Shown here: positions 39,155 to 52,379 of the stretch, piece after piece | How positions within the stretch are numbered: the first letter of the stretch is position 1 | Layout of the letters: each line of letters starts with the position of its first letter | Origin: Torymus aiolomorphi | Lineage: Eukaryota; Arthropoda; Insecta; Hymenoptera; Torymidae | Assembly (NCBI GenBank): GCA_036365515.1 | Contig: CM070874.1 | Coordinates: 110,781,235-110,845,234, forward strand | Direction of reading: 5' to 3' | DNA: 64,000 nt | Made by a program: the position numbers and the translations under genes | Notes under the pieces: model-generated | What the model was told of the DNA's origin: nothing | The model's input: only the letters and a program-made list of their open reading frames with translations | The model's database searches: none

Positions 39155-40969
39155 GCAGAGATAGATATGTATGTATTCTCGCGCGCAAGCGTAAGCGCGA
39201 GAGTTCGATCGATAGGCGAAAACGCCCAGAGCTCTCGCGAGCGCGCGCGCGCCGAGGGGATAAAGAGAGGGTTTTCAAAAGCAAATCGACCATACACGCG
39301 TATAGTATGCGCACACATACCCTCGCTAATGCCTTTGAATCATTAATGTTATCCGCCGAGAAAATCCGTATATTTCATTCTTTGTCGCCCTCACCCCCGC
39401 CCGTCGCTTTATTTTTTACTCGCCGTCGCGTAAAACGCGAAAAGGATTGTTTGCGTTATGGTATACTGGGCGGATATCGCGTGTTTCAAGGATTTTAATG
39501 CCCTTAATCTGGTGGCTGGGGGAAGGGGGGGAGGAATTATTGGCGGTATTTTTTGCGAGGTCAGCAAACGCTCGCCGCGGTCTGTAAATCAATGGACCAA
39601 GCTTTTCGCTATTTTCGGGTATTTTGCAGGCTGTTTTAAATTCTGCTTAATTTGTTCGTATACACTGATTTTGTGAATTAGATGTTTATTCATGAGTCTA
39701 TTTGGCAGGCTGATTTATCGTTGGAATATACTGAAAGAAAAAACATTTGTTCTGTTGAATTTTTCGCTACCAATTTCACAAATCAAATTATTGATTACTA
39801 TACCGCGGTAAAAAGGATTTAGGTCGAATATTGAGCATTTTTTTCTCGAATACGCGCCTTTTATTGAAAATAAAATGAAAATTCCGGGGATGTTATTTTA
39901 TAAAACGTATTGGAACTGACATTTCTATAACTGATCTATTTAAAAGGTATCTTATCATCCCTGCCAATTTCAAAAGCAGCCATGACAGTCTTCCATCGCA
40001 AACTGATCATACTCCGCTTTCATATTATGATGGATAGCTATCGCGTCGACGAATCTTTGCCTTTCAACTTTATTTTGATTTTTGGGATAAAAAATGTCAT
40101 ACCATCAAGCTTGATAAATACGCTTAATCCAGTATAAATGAATTCCTTTTGTATAGGAAAATAGAGGTGGAATATACGTTTCATGCAAGTTTTAATTTGA
40201 GAGGAAATAATGATAGACATGGTGTCGAATGTAGTGATATAGTTTTAAAACACTGTTTCAATTCCGTGTTAAATTTTTATTAAAAGCTCGAACGAAGAGA
40301 TTTTAGTTATCACGAACGTTATGTCGAAATGTATCAGCATTAGATATATATTTAAATTTTCGATGACATTAATTTTATGAACTGCAAGTACAGCGTTTTA
40401 ACATCAAGTTAATTTAATTACCGATACGATCAGTTCACTGCGTTTTCCCGATTAAATCATTTGATTTGTAATATTTCTTCGTGCATTACCTTGTTATTTT
40501 GCTTGCATATAAGCTTTGCAAATATCGATAAAGTTTAATCAAGTGTATATTCAGTTTTAATCGGACGTTATATTAAGTTAAAAATATGCCTTGCACGTAT
40601 CGACTTATCTGGGCTTAAAATATTAAAACTTCTTATCGATTACAGCTTTTCAGTGATGATTCTATTAGAAGGTATAAATTATACGAGATACAAAAATTAA
40701 CTTTCTTTATATTTTTTAAAAAATTTAGACCTTTTGTTACGCGTTACAGTGAGCAATGTCAAACGAACTTGAACGACGTATTCACCAGTACGATTTTCTT
40801 GACACTAACTCGACACCTTATTGCCTATGCGGTAAGCGCACGTATCTGCAAAGAATATTTTCGAATATATAGTAAAAATTTTCAGGAAAAGTTCGTGAAT
40901 ACGCTTTTCGAAGAAATATTCACGTCCAAAAGTCTTCCGAGGAGAGAGTAAAAAAAATAAACTCAAAAC

Positions 40970-41660
40970 TTGTTTCGGAAATTCGGCCCAAACTTCGTAA
41001 ACGCTCGCTAAAGCTAACAAGATCTCTCAAGGATCATCGCATTATCAGCCAATAACGCGCCCTGAATAACCGGCGCGCCTCCTCCAAACAGAACTTCACA
41101 AAAGCTTCTCCTCCCCCCTCTTCCTTCGCGATCGCCATTCACTGCCGTCCACTTTCTCTCGCACTCTCGATAAACCGTCTTCCTTGAATTTGCATTCAGA
41201 GGCGCGCATCGTCCTTAAAACGGACGCGTACGTTCTGATTTTCGTTACGAGAAGAAGTCTGGGCTTGCTGCTGCCGCTGCCGCATTGTCCTCGTCGGCGA
41301 GCACTCGAGGATTCTTTTACCGGTCCATTCGGGCCGCTGGAAAAAGGAAGTCGTCGGTCCCACGGGGGGACGCGCGACGCGGATGACGATGGTATACAAG
41401 AGCGCGGACGGGGGATATGAGCCGTGACGCGCGAGCGAGCGCGCGTAGAGTAGAGGTAGGGGGAGGAGAGAGAAGAGTGTAGGGAAAAGAGTAGAGGAGC
41501 TCGCTGCAAGTAAGGAGAGTATATATAGCCGAGGAAAATTGAAACGTAGAACACTGGGCAGCGATAACGCGATAAGGAAATGTGGACGAGAGGGAGAGAG
41601 AGAGGATGTGAGAAGAAGGTGCATGGAAAAAGGCTACTGCATAAATCAGTGGGAAAATGT
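40970..41660. other. CpG-rich island with strand-skew switch
   Basis: Left CGGCGCGCCTCCTCCAAAC and CTTCTCCTCCCCCCTCTTCC. Right GGGGGAGGAGAGAGAAGAG and GAAGAAGGTGCATGG. The 208-codon minus-strand frame across it is Ser/Leu/Arg-rich and unrecognised. Confidence 0.58.
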
Positions 41661-42132
41661 TGCTTTAATTTTTTTAAGCAATCTTTATTCAAAAATATAT
41701 TTTTAGAATAGAAGAGTCTCATTGTTACAAGAAATACCCGTGTTTATAATGAATTACAATTTTTTTTTCTTTTTTTTTTAAAAAGCTTGTTTTGTTTGAA
41801 ATAGGTAACATTAGATACATTTTTTATACACGGATGAAACAATGTTTCCGGTATTACTCTGCTGTTACTAACTATTTTTGGCTACTGTAGAAATTGTAAC
41901 GCTGAGAAAAAAAACGGGAAACAGATAATTAAGAAATGGCTAACCATAATTTTAGAACACCGCGATATGTAAAACCGAAATGTATAGATTATTTTACAAT
42001 CTTCGAAAATGAATAGCATTACAAATAAACTTTTCTTTTACCCTTCTTACGATTGTTTCAATTAATTAATAGGTACAATTGGATGGTTTGAATCATAAGG
42101 CTAAGTAGATAAAAAACTATATCGATATTATA

Positions 42133-42292
42133 CACCCTGGTGAAAATCATCCATTTTTTTCAAATTTGTGAAACGATTTTTCGAACATTTTCTGACCATT
42201 TTACGTCGAGTTGACAAAAATTACTATAAAATGGCTAGAAAATGTTTCAAAAATTGTTTCACAAATTAGAGAAAAATGTTATGATCCTATAA
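42133..42292. mobile_element. Foldback MITE, about 160 bp
   Basis: AATTTGTGAAACGATTTTTC on the left pairs with AATTTGTGAAACAATTTTTG read from the right, followed by ACATTTTCT and CCATTTTA in both arms. It begins TACACCCTGGTGAAAATCAT, similar to the start of the 54484 element, suggesting one family. The right border is uncertain by several bases. Confidence 0.6.
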
Positions 42293-42719
42293 TTTATCAT
42301 TGGCTAAATAATTTTGTAAAAAGTATTTCATCGTGACTGATAATGGTTCTGTGATCATTTCTAGTTGATAGAATTCCTATCATGAAATAAGGTCTCTGAA
42401 ATTTTTCTTCAATTTAAAATCTGAACTTATCATTAAATTGACAAACGATTTTTTCGTAAGCAATAGAATAATTTTCTAATAATTACATTTTTCTATAATT
42501 ACAGCAATAGCAAAAATCAAATTTAACATCATTTACATAAACCGTTTAGGTCAAAGCGTTCTATCCCGACAAAGATTACTTTAGAATAGTTACTTTGAAG
42601 TTCAAACAATTTCGTTCAACTTCGAAATAATAATTATTTAAATATATATTAATTTACAATAAATTTAACTTACTTCTACCGAGAAAACCAAAGACAATTA
42701 AAAAAAATTCGCTTCAATC

Positions 42720-43260
42720 GCGTTTCCGCCTATAATTCATTATTTCAAATTTCAAAAAGACCAGGGTATTCACTCCGTGAGAAAGAACTGGCGTCGATAT
42801 CGAACGAATGATTCACAACCATTAAGTATCGATAATACGTGCAGTCGAACATGGAAATACGCGCGTAAAGTCGGCGCGCGCGCGAGGGGGAGGTGAGGTG
42901 AGCAATTTCAAAAAAGGATAAATCAGGAAGTCCGGGAGAAAAGCGCTCGCGCGCTTTCTGCTCGATAATTTAGCACAATAGCCATAGAGCGCGCGAGTCA
43001 GCAGACTCGCATGTCGAAATTTCCGCTCGGCCATTTTCGCGAAGACGCGACGGCGGCGGCGACCGCGCGCTAAGGAATTAATATCGTTACAGCGCGCTGC
43101 GTGTGGCCTTAACTTTTATCGTCCCTTAATGCCGCTATATTCGCTTTTGGCCTTATATACTTTCGTCTCTCTTTCTGCCTGCAGGGTCTTTAAAGCGGGT
43201 GATTCATGGACTCTTTTATGGCGAGTAAATGTGGCCGAGTTGCTTCTGTTGAGTTGAAAT
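42720..43260. other. Small CpG-rich island
   Basis: Dense GCGCGC text at 42870-43100 with AT-rich sides. The right side is T/G-rich (GGCCGAGTTGCTTCTGTTGA). The left polarity is weak. Confidence 0.4.
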
Positions 43261-43499
43261 TAGTATTTGGGAATAAAATTTCTCACTTATTAATGATTGC
43301 GTAACGTAGCGGTTTAGAAACGATTAAATGTGAGCGTCATAAGAATTATACATCATTTTTTAAACTAAAAATTTATCTTCTGAATTATAGAACTTATCGA
43401 ACTTATTGTGAAAGATTAAATTATAATTCTTTCAAATGCAAAAGCATAGTTTCTCGGGAAAAAAATTTGTCACCAAGATTTATTTATTCGCAGTCGAAC

Positions 43500-43797
43500 G
43501 TGATCCTGTAAAGTTCAGCACTAGCAATCTACATGAAGCCTCCTTGCTCCAGCGCGCACTATAAACTTCGTTCCGTTTCATTTTCCATTTATGACGCACT
43601 TATAATTGAAAAATTCCGCGTTTCTCATATCTAACACGACACTTGCCAGCTTCACCCCTGTCTCTCCCTCATCGAGGGGCCTTTTACTCCGTACTTTAGT
43701 TTAACTTTTACTTTCTCGTTCCCCCAGCTACCGCCTCACCCCCTCTTCCCACCTCAAGACGCGCGTTCAGCTACTTATTTCACCGCTTTCCTACACC

Positions 43798-43837
<40 letters not shown>

Positions 43838-44430
43838 TCTCTCTCTCTCTCTTTCCATCCCAACTTCGTATTCCATAACTTTTCATCTCTCTTCTTTAAG
43901 CTCTTCCCTGTTTTATCTTTTATTGCTTTTCCGTTTTTTTAAAAGACTCTTTACGTCTCTCAGTTTTTTATTATGGTTATCCCTCCGCTTATTATGTTTC
44001 CCTCCTCTTTCCCCCTACTCTCTTTCGTGGCCTTTTCTCTCCATCTCTCTTTCTTTCTCGCGCGCGCGCCGGTGTAACTTTTGAAGCATTTTCAGTGGCA
44101 ATCTCATCTTCTATACTTCACTTGCTGTACCGCCGCCGCCGCTGCATTTCGCTGGGCAGCAGCGGCAGTAGCAGCGCTTTTTACCCCTTACACAAGTTTT
44201 TCCTGGCGCGAGCTTTCGCATCGACTACTCGCATTTCATATTTACGCCGGGGGAGACGGAGATGGTGGAAAATAGAAAAGCAAAAAGGGGAAAGTATGGT
44301 CTGCCCAGAGGGAAAGAGAGAGGGAGACGGAGAGATAGCGGGCGAATGTTTATGTTGGATGGACCATTAAAATTTTAGGTATGAATGAATTTTCGCGTTC
44401 TTTTTGCGCCATGCTTTTTTAATGAATTTT
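43500..44430. other. Pyrimidine-to-purine island
   Basis: About 500 bp of C/T-rich sequence (CCCAGCTACCGCCTCACC, CT tract) switching near 44240 to purine-rich GGGGGAGACGGAGATGG. Confidence 0.5.
43802..43852. repeat. (CT)n microsatellite
   Basis: CT tract with a CACT interruption, in a C- and T-rich left half of an island. GA-rich sequence appears at about 44313-44336. Confidence 0.9.
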
Positions 44431-44939
44431 TGTCAACGCGAATTACCATCACTCTTTTGTTCCTCTGCTAGTATTGCTTTCTCGAAAATAAACTTTGTTG
44501 TTTTAATGGAAAATAAACTTTATCAAATATTTTAAAATTGAATAAAGGAATAAGTTTTGCGTGAAAATTATTAAACAATGATGTTTTTGCTATTGTCCCA
44601 TTACAAAAAATTGTTTTTTTTTTTTTTAAGAAGTATCGACTTATGTGATAGAAATTATATAAACAAGAAACTATCAAACTTTATAGAATATGTTCGGCTA
44701 TATTTCTTTAGAAAAAAAAAACAATGGACCAAAACTATGACGCAAAACCAATATTACGTTGAATTACTTTTTAAATTACAGCTTTGAAAAATAAAGCTGA
44801 TAGCGCACTGTGCGTTCGAAATCAACAGACACGTTATAAAATTTATAAGATCATACTTAATTATTATTAATACATATAACTATATCGAATCACTTTTAAC
44901 ATTCAATAAAATAAGTCCCTCGTACATGTGAAAATTTCA

Positions 44940-46080
44940 TCGAATAAAAAGCACTCTAAACTTAATTAGCCATTTCACGTGTACGTACGAAAGGAGTATA
45001 AGTGCATTTGCGTAGCGGTACATTCATTATTCGCTCCTCAGTTTCATCTTCATCGCCCCGCAGTCGCGCATAATACACTTCAGGCGCATTTAGAAGTGCA
45101 TTAACTACGCGATAACTCTCAAGAACGCGTATAACCGGGCGCATCCGACAACTCTCTCACACTCCGCACTCGAAATGGCACGTGTACCCACCAACACGCG
45201 CGCCTCGCACACACACACTCGATACACACAATAATTCGCCGGCAGAGACACTGCCCCCTTATTTAATAAACAAACTCCTCGTCGCCAGCACTATGCATGC
45301 ATAAAACACGCATTGCAGGCAAAGAAGCCGTACGCGTGTGTCTGTATACTGCGCGAACTTCCTCTGTGGAGCGAGCGAGACAGGCGAAGGGAGGAAGGGG
45401 GTGGAACAAAGAGCGAAGGCGCAGCAGCAGCAGCAAGTGGTAACTCGCCGAAATTGTCGGCGACGTACTTAAGGGCTATTCGGCCCGCGTCTAATGGATG
45501 CTCTATATACCCGTCGCGTGCCCGCGCCCGGAGGTGCCATATTGCGACCTACGACCCCCGTCGTCTGTCTCTATCTCCACGCTATAATTGCGAGATCAAA
45601 CAGCGCGACTATTGTGTTTTCGCGAAGCACTTCGGCGATGCGCTCACTCTCGCAGTTGCCTTTGAGAGGAAGCAGTCGAGCGACTCGAAGGAGGAGCTTT
45701 TAAATTGTTTGCCGAATGGCCGATGCGCGCGAGTATATAAGTTCGAGGAGACGCGCGAGCGTCATAAGTGTAAAGGCGATGTGAACTCTCTCGATGGGTT
45801 ATGTACCGAAAGGATGCTGCGGCTGTTGTATATATGTATACACGCAGGAAGACGTTTTATGGATTAGTGGATGTGGTTGGTGCTGGGAGTTATACCGTCG
45901 TACGGGTGCGGGATGTCGGTTGTTGAAGATGTTGATGGGAGGATGAGATAAAGTGATATTGTGTTTGGAAATTTGAACAGCTTATGCGAGAGTTGTTTGG
46001 TCGTCATCGCACGCGGGGTTACGCGTATGCTATGATCATTTGAGCGCGAGCGTTATACCTGCCGGCCATTTTCGCTTTTG
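44940..46080. other. CpG-rich island with strand-skew switch
   Basis: Left CACGTGTACCCACCAACACG and CGCACACACACACTCGATAC. Right GGATGTGGTTGGTGCTGGG and TCGGTTGTTGAAGATGTTG. The 184-codon plus-strand frame here spans the switch and is probably chance. Confidence 0.6.
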
Positions 46081-46738
46081 CAGCTGGTGTTCGCGCGATG
46101 AAATGACTAATTTAAGGTGATCAAAGATTCGTTTCGTATTTTCTCGTTTAATAATAATTATAACGAAACGTGAAACTGAAATGTGCTCTGGATTTATTTT
46201 ACATTTGAATTTCCAATCATAAACCTGGCGACCGATTTTTTATCCGGTTATTTTAAATATTATAGTATAATAAAAAAGAAAAAAGTATACAGTCGTAATT
46301 AACAAAAAGAATTTTCTAGTATCGCGATAATTGGCTAATAAAAACCATTCGAACAAAATACCCGCGTCTGGTCAAGTTCGGGGGGACTTTATCCCGGAAA
46401 CCTCGGTGCAGAATTAAATGAATTAATCAAGTCGAACGGTTAAAGGCTTCTCTCCTCGGTTGACGCGGTAAAATTCGGAGGTTAATTATTTCGAGGTAAT
46501 TACTCGGTACAAGAAAGTAATTGCAGCATGAACTCCGCAGCGTGAAAGAGGGTATTAGAGAGAGAAAGAGACCGACCGCAAGAGAGAAAGAGGGAGAGAG
46601 AGAGAGAGAGAGAGAGAGAAAGGCAGGAAAATTGGGTGTGTAAACAGCGTTCAAAGTGACAAGCTCACGGGTCTTTATCAGGGAGCAAGGCAGCGGGTCT
46701 GCATGGAAATAGAAGCTTTCTCTCTATGCCGGCTCTCT

Positions 46739-46808
46739 GTCTCTCTCTCTCTCTCTCTACCTCTACCTCTCATTCTCTTACTTATTACCCATTTAGGAGG
46801 CGGGAGAG

Positions 46809-46870
<62 letters not shown>
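46739..46870. repeat. Paired (CT)n then (GA)n tracts
   Basis: A CT tract at about 46739-46758 and a GA tract at about 46811-46870 flank a 50-bp spacer with TTACTTATTACCCATTTAGG. They could form a hairpin as well as a compositional switch. Confidence 0.9.
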
Positions 46871-46871
<1 letters not shown>

Positions 46872-47779
46872 GGGAAAATCTTTGCTTCTCTTTGTCGAGC
46901 GGCCTTATCAAATGTTTTATAGTTTATAGTGCTTTTTGTACTGTTAAGTCGCACGTAAAGTACATTCGAATGTATATAACGAGTTGCAATGTTTTATCCG
47001 CTGTGTCTTTTTTCCCACTCTATACAAATAATGGAAAAGGGTGTGTTGGTGTACCAATGTGTACTTTTTCGTTAAATAAAAAAGGGAATTCAAAAATACT
47101 TGTCGTTCGCTGTGCAAACGTTAAAAAACGTTTGAATTTTGCTGGAAAAGTTTGAAGGGGCCGTTATTTGTACAGTAAGAATGTTTCCTTACGCAAATAG
47201 ACACTTTTTACTATTTGCGCAAATGCAACTGAACTATGAATTCATATTACATTAGAACCTACATTATACTCTGTGTAAAAAAGCGGTTTTAATTAAATCT
47301 GGAATTTTCAGTAGTTAAATGCAGAAGTTTCCGTATACGATCAGCAAATATAAAAATTATACGAAATGAAAGAAAAAAATGGTACTGAATCTTTACCACT
47401 AAAATGTTTTAATTATACTGGAAACAATAAAAGAGAAATATGCTGCCAGTTATTAAAAAGAACATAAATTTGAATTTGCGAAGTAAATCGATAGAAATGA
47501 CACGTGTTAGAGGTGAATTAAAATGATTTATCACAACGTTTCTGTTGCTGCATTACGAATTGCCGTTTTTATGCGGTACACAATTTACAACGATTTAACA
47601 AACGATTCATAAATAATTCTCTTTTAGTCATCAGTAAATGTTTATTTTTTTAAATAAAAAAATAAACGCTCAAAACACTCAATATAATATTTTCATACAT
47701 TTTTAAAGCTTCTCAATCAACACGAACATTATATATTTTTATATTCGCATTAAAAAATCGCACTTGATTTTTGTATTTA

Positions 47780-48800
47780 TTCGCCACCTTTATTTCTACC
47801 TTTGATCCATTAATGAAAATCCCGCCGACTAATATATAGATTTCAACCTTCTCCCGCCACGCTTCCCCCTCCCGCATTAAGAGTAAAAATAACCCCTTCG
47901 AGTAAATAATTCGCTCACATCACACACGAGGGGATAATTTCATTACCATCCACTTGCCGTCTCTTTGATCACACTTGCCCATCCAACGCCCCTGAAAAAA
48001 AATCCCCTCACCCACACATGCGCCCGCGCGCGTCCCCAAATCTCAACTCGCTCAGCCCCCTCTCAATTATAATTGTATTTACCCATCTCGCGTGCGCGTG
48101 CGCGCGCCAGGTGTAATCGCGCGGCATTCAGAGAACGCGTACTACCTTCCCTGGCATTTACCCCCTCTCCCTTCGCTCGTCCTTACCCCGGCTCCTCCCC
48201 CCCACGGGGGTTGCGCATGGTCACAGTTTCTTGGAGCGCGACACGAGGTTAGTTAAGCCCTCGCGCGTTCTCGCATATATACACACGTGTGTGCGAATGT
48301 ACGCTCGTGGAAATAAACTTAGTTACGTTTACTGGCGGCGCGTCGCGCAAAATCATTAGCGCTCACTTTTACGCGTTTGAATCAACCCTTCATCAGGGGC
48401 AGAGTCTGTCTAGTGCGCGTCGATCGAAGCGAGCAGACAGTATATGTAAAGGGGATGACGGTACGCGGAAGTTTTTGCAACGCTAGCAGAGAGAGAGAGT
48501 CACGGCGGCTATACGAGCGTCAAAGGGTTTTACGGGAGACGACCTTTATGCGAGCGCGCGCACCTTGGGCTTCGGTGGCGTAATTTTGAAGTCGTGTAAT
48601 TAAGCGCTGCCGCGAGGGGGAGCCGGAGAGGCGACGATGTAATTACAAGTTTTTGTAATAAGAGTTGTGATTTTTTTTTGTCTCCCGGTCGTTTTGGCAA
48701 AAGAAATTTCTCATTTTCGTATGCGCGATTGTGGGGATTTTTTTTTATTACGATTGACGGAGCTTTTTATAAGGGAGGAGAAACAGAATATTTTGCACTA
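47780..48800. other. CpG-rich island with strand-skew switch
   Basis: Left CTTCCCCCTCCCGCATTAAG and CATTACCATCCACTTGCC. Right GTAATAAGAGTTGTG and CGATTGTGGGGATTTTTTT. Confidence 0.58.
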
Positions 48801-49765
48801 TTCATATTTAATTAAGTGAAGTATAATTATTTGCAATTCTTTGGTAGCCTATATTAAGTTAGGCTTTTAATTAAGTTGTAGGAGAATTTTTGCTATTACA
48901 ATCTGGAAGAACATAGTTTTATCAAAATTGTCGTTCAAAAAACTGAAGTTTCCGTAACATTAGCGAACATCGCGCTACGCTTGTAATTATGCGTGAAAGC
49001 AGACTTTGGATATTCTCGATGATTAAAGAGAAAGTTGGTACACAGGGTAATTGTACCTACCTACATAATACGTATAGTTATACACGTAAACATTGCGCGC
49101 TCCTGCGAAACATCCCTAATGGCCCTCGTTCTCATTTCGGGATTTCAAAAACTTCGCGGAGCTCTGGCTCTGCACTCGCGCAGGAGAAAACGCGAGCGAA
49201 AAGCGTAAGCCGATAAAATCAAGCGAGGGAGGAGGGAAGCGAGAGGGAGGAGGAGAACGCGGAAGTAATTCTGCAGAATAAAGGCGAAGATTGCGGCGAA
49301 TCAAGTTCAAAGTTGCATAAGGGTATTTGCAAGATTGATCTTAGCGTGCCCTATTTTCCGAGCGGGTTCTCGCTTTTCAGACAATATTCTTTCTATCAGT
49401 GTATGTGTGCGCGTGTCCTCCCGTTTTACATTCAACGATCGCCCCTTTGTGTTTTTTTGCCGTAATCGCGCTGATCTCTCGCTGGACGGAGAGATCTCCA
49501 AACCTTTATTACTTATTATTCTTGGTTCGGATTATACCTAGGGTAATAAAGATCGCAATCGCGAAATCGTGCGTGCGTAAGTATGTTTCACAAAAATACA
49601 AGATCATTCGCTTAATAATCGGTATTTAGTTTTTATGTCTGCGTATTAGAGTTAAAATTTCTATGGTTCGTTAAATTTTATATATACTTAACAACTTGTT
49701 TTACCTTTTCTTATCGCAATGAAATTTATATTCATAATGTGAAATCCGTTTAATGTTTTTCTTAT

Positions 49766-49824
49766 ACTCACTTATTATTGGGAATCAGTAATAAAAAGGT
49801 CTCTTACCTGCAACAGAAAAAGAA
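49766..49824 (-). other. Recursive splice (ratchet) point RS-2 with downstream 5' splice site
   Basis: On the minus strand TTTTTCTTTTTCTGTTGCAG ends at 49808 and GTAAGA begins at 49807, a strong pyrimidine tract and a zero-length exon. GTGAGT at 49771-49766 bounds a 36-nt segment. In the intron's phase this segment contains an in-frame TGA, so stable inclusion would truncate the receptor. The site lies about 19.0 kb upstream of RS-1, and more than 14 kb of intron remains upstream of it. Its architecture repeats that of RS-1. Confidence 0.75.
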
Positions 49825-49989
49825 AAATTCATTAGAATAAGTGGAAACATGTAAGTATGATAAGTTCTATTAATGTCATTAAACATATTTTTCTACATTA
49901 ATAACTCAAACAAGTTGCGTACAAATTAAAACAGATAACAAAAATTCGAAAAAACTGAGTATAGAAGATCTCAAATTCACTCCCTGATT

Positions 49990-50930
49990 CTCAAAGCCAA
50001 TTTAAATAAAATTGAACTACATTTTAATTCCTTGCAAATCACGCCGCACATAATCGCAGCTACTTTCACCCAATCAACGCAGCACTATATACCCCAATCA
50101 AACGTGTCCCCAATAAAACTCACTCGGCATTCATGCCGAGCAGCGCGCGCCATCCACTCACGATTCTCAATCGCGCACACAACTTTTATCCCCCTATTCC
50201 CCTCGCCCGCTATCGAGAAACCAGGCAGCGATCAAACGATAAGCCCCCCCCCCGCTTTATCCTCCTCTTCCTCCCTCACCGCTATACGTCGCGACCCGTA
50301 AAACATCATGACAAATGTTACGCGAGTTGGCCGCTCGCGCGCGCGCAACAAGAATTTCAATTAAACGTCGCCCGACTCGCTCGTGACCGAAGCTCGCGCG
50401 CGTGGATTCCTGGCCGTTCCTGGCCGCCTCTCATTTAATTCCCGCGTGCGGCGCGGTCGCCTCCGCCTCGTCCTTTTATCCGTTCCTTTATTTTCGACTT
50501 TTTCTCAAAGCAATGCCTCGCCCCGAAACCAGACTCTCGCGCGTTCAATTGCAGCAGTGGTATTGAGGTGAAGCTGTCCTTTTTTCATCGATGTTTGACG
50601 AGCCGCACGACGCGAGCTATATACGGCGTGACTCTGTCTGTATGTGTGGCTGTACGGGAGGAGCGCTTTTTTACGGACGTGCCGGGAATTTATGGCCGAG
50701 TGTATATGGAGTTGCTCGTATCGGGGGGGCTTTTTAGCTTGACGGCACTGCTGAAATGAGTTTAACGGCGGCGGAATGAAGTGGAGTATACAGAGAGTGG
50801 AGTAGGGTCGTGGTAGGGTTCGCGATTTTTGACCGGGGAAATATGACGAGAGAGTTTACGAGGCTGGCCGATGAGGGTCCACTTGAAATCGTATTTTTCG
50901 TGTTTATATTTTTGTTATCAAGATTTTTAG
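49990..50930. other. CpG-rich island with strand-skew switch
   Basis: Left CAATCAACGCAGCACTATAT and CCCCAATAAAACTCACTCGG. Right GTGGAGTAGGGTCGTGGTAG and TCGTATTTTTCGTGTTTAT. First island downstream (minus sense: upstream) of RS-2. Confidence 0.6.
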
Positions 50931-51169
50931 TGTGTATAATAGAAACTTTTTAATATAAATGCTATACGTTATTAAAGATAGTCAAATGCCAATATTCTTA
51001 TAAAGCAATATTCAAATGATAGGGTAAAATCAGAAAATTTGTTTCGTCAATACGTTCAGTTATCGTTCATTTCAAGCGAAATAAGCTAATTTACCGCAGA
51101 ACCGCAAGATTGAACTGTATATTAATTTAACCATTGATGAACTGACAATAAGCATTCGATAATTATTTT

Positions 51170-52150
51170 CCAGCGTTCAACGCGCGGCCTGAAAAGCAAT
51201 ATGAAAACGAATCAATAACAACTCAGCCGCGACCCAAAAATAATACACTACGCAAACAGCGCCAGATCCAATAACCCACTGCAGTAGTATATATAGCGGC
51301 GACGGTAGCAGCAGTATAGAATCCCAGCGATATTACCCCCGCAAAATCACAGATAATTCACCGGCACTCGTCGAAAGGTGTCGGCCCGTTAAAATCTCCC
51401 TCTCGCTTCTTTTTTTAATCGACAAAAGGGGTCACACGCACACACCCGCGTATGTACATACAGAGGCGTGAACGCGACGCGGCTTCTGGCGCGGCAGCTG
51501 GGCTGTTTATGTCCGTTTGAATTTCAATTAATGGCGCATACGTGTGCATGTTGGCTGACGCGCGCAATGGCGCGGAAATTCGCGAAAACACAAGGGGGAA
51601 AGGGGGTGCAGCCCCCTTTTCAGCGGCTTACGTGTAACCCGCCGCGCGGTATTCTTGTAAATGGCCGGCGGAGAGAAAGGGAGAGAAAGGGATAGGAACA
51701 AATAGGGATGAGGTGGCAGCGCGCGCGAGTGATCTGCCTGTATGGCTGGTGGGGTGCGGCTTCTGCGTTGGAGGATGAGAGAGAGGGAGAGAAACGTGAT
51801 CGATGCTTATTTCGGCCTGTGTGACGGATGTCACGGCAGCCACGAGCGCACACCGAGTTGTTGCGGGAGCATACAGCTCGAGTGGTCTTATTGTGCTGTT
51901 ATGTTGGCGGACTTTTAAAGGAAGTAATTGGGAGAGAGAGAAGAGAAAGAGATTTGTTGTGCAGAAGGGCGCGGCTGGTAGGACGGTTAAAATGTCTGCC
52001 GGTTTCTTTGAACGGGGGGAGGGGGGGAGAGGGGATTCCGACGTTTTGCTCTTCAATTAGAGCCTTCAATTATCGGTGGGTTTCTTTTGCGCCGTTTACA
52101 AAGCTGTTTATGCAGTCGGATAGGTCGTTCTTTACCAATTAGAGGTCTGA
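51170..52150. other. CpG-rich island with strand-skew switch
   Basis: Left AACAACTCAGCCGCGACCC and AATAACCCACTGCAG. Right GGGGGGAGAGGGGATTCC and TCGGTGGGTTTCTTTTGCG. Confidence 0.58.
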
Positions 52151-52379
52151 TCAGTCATTGTATTGAACAGCTTTTTTAAACTCCTTGAATGATGCCTTTC
52201 TTTTACGAATACATAATTGTAGAATTAATTATTTTATAATCTTTTATAAAAAAAAATTAAATCTTCATGCTTTAAATCAATCCAGCATCTACATTGATCT
52301 AAAAAATTACTATAACATTTTATTTACAAAAATGTCCAGTTACCTGACAAATTCCTAAGAAATTTTGTTAATGGACCTG

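Noticed and set aside
41096..41722. 208-codon minus-strand frame
   Set aside because: Ser/Leu/Arg-rich reading of a CpG island with no recognisable domain, and no splice or start context supporting it.
45313..45867. 184-codon plus-strand frame
   Set aside because: Composition follows the island DNA; no motif recognised; a second overlapping frame is also open.
52338..52360. Third fused AG/GT site on the minus strand (TTTGTCAGGTAACTGG)
   Set aside because: No pyrimidine tract and a non-consensus donor (GTAACT); much weaker than RS-1 and RS-2.
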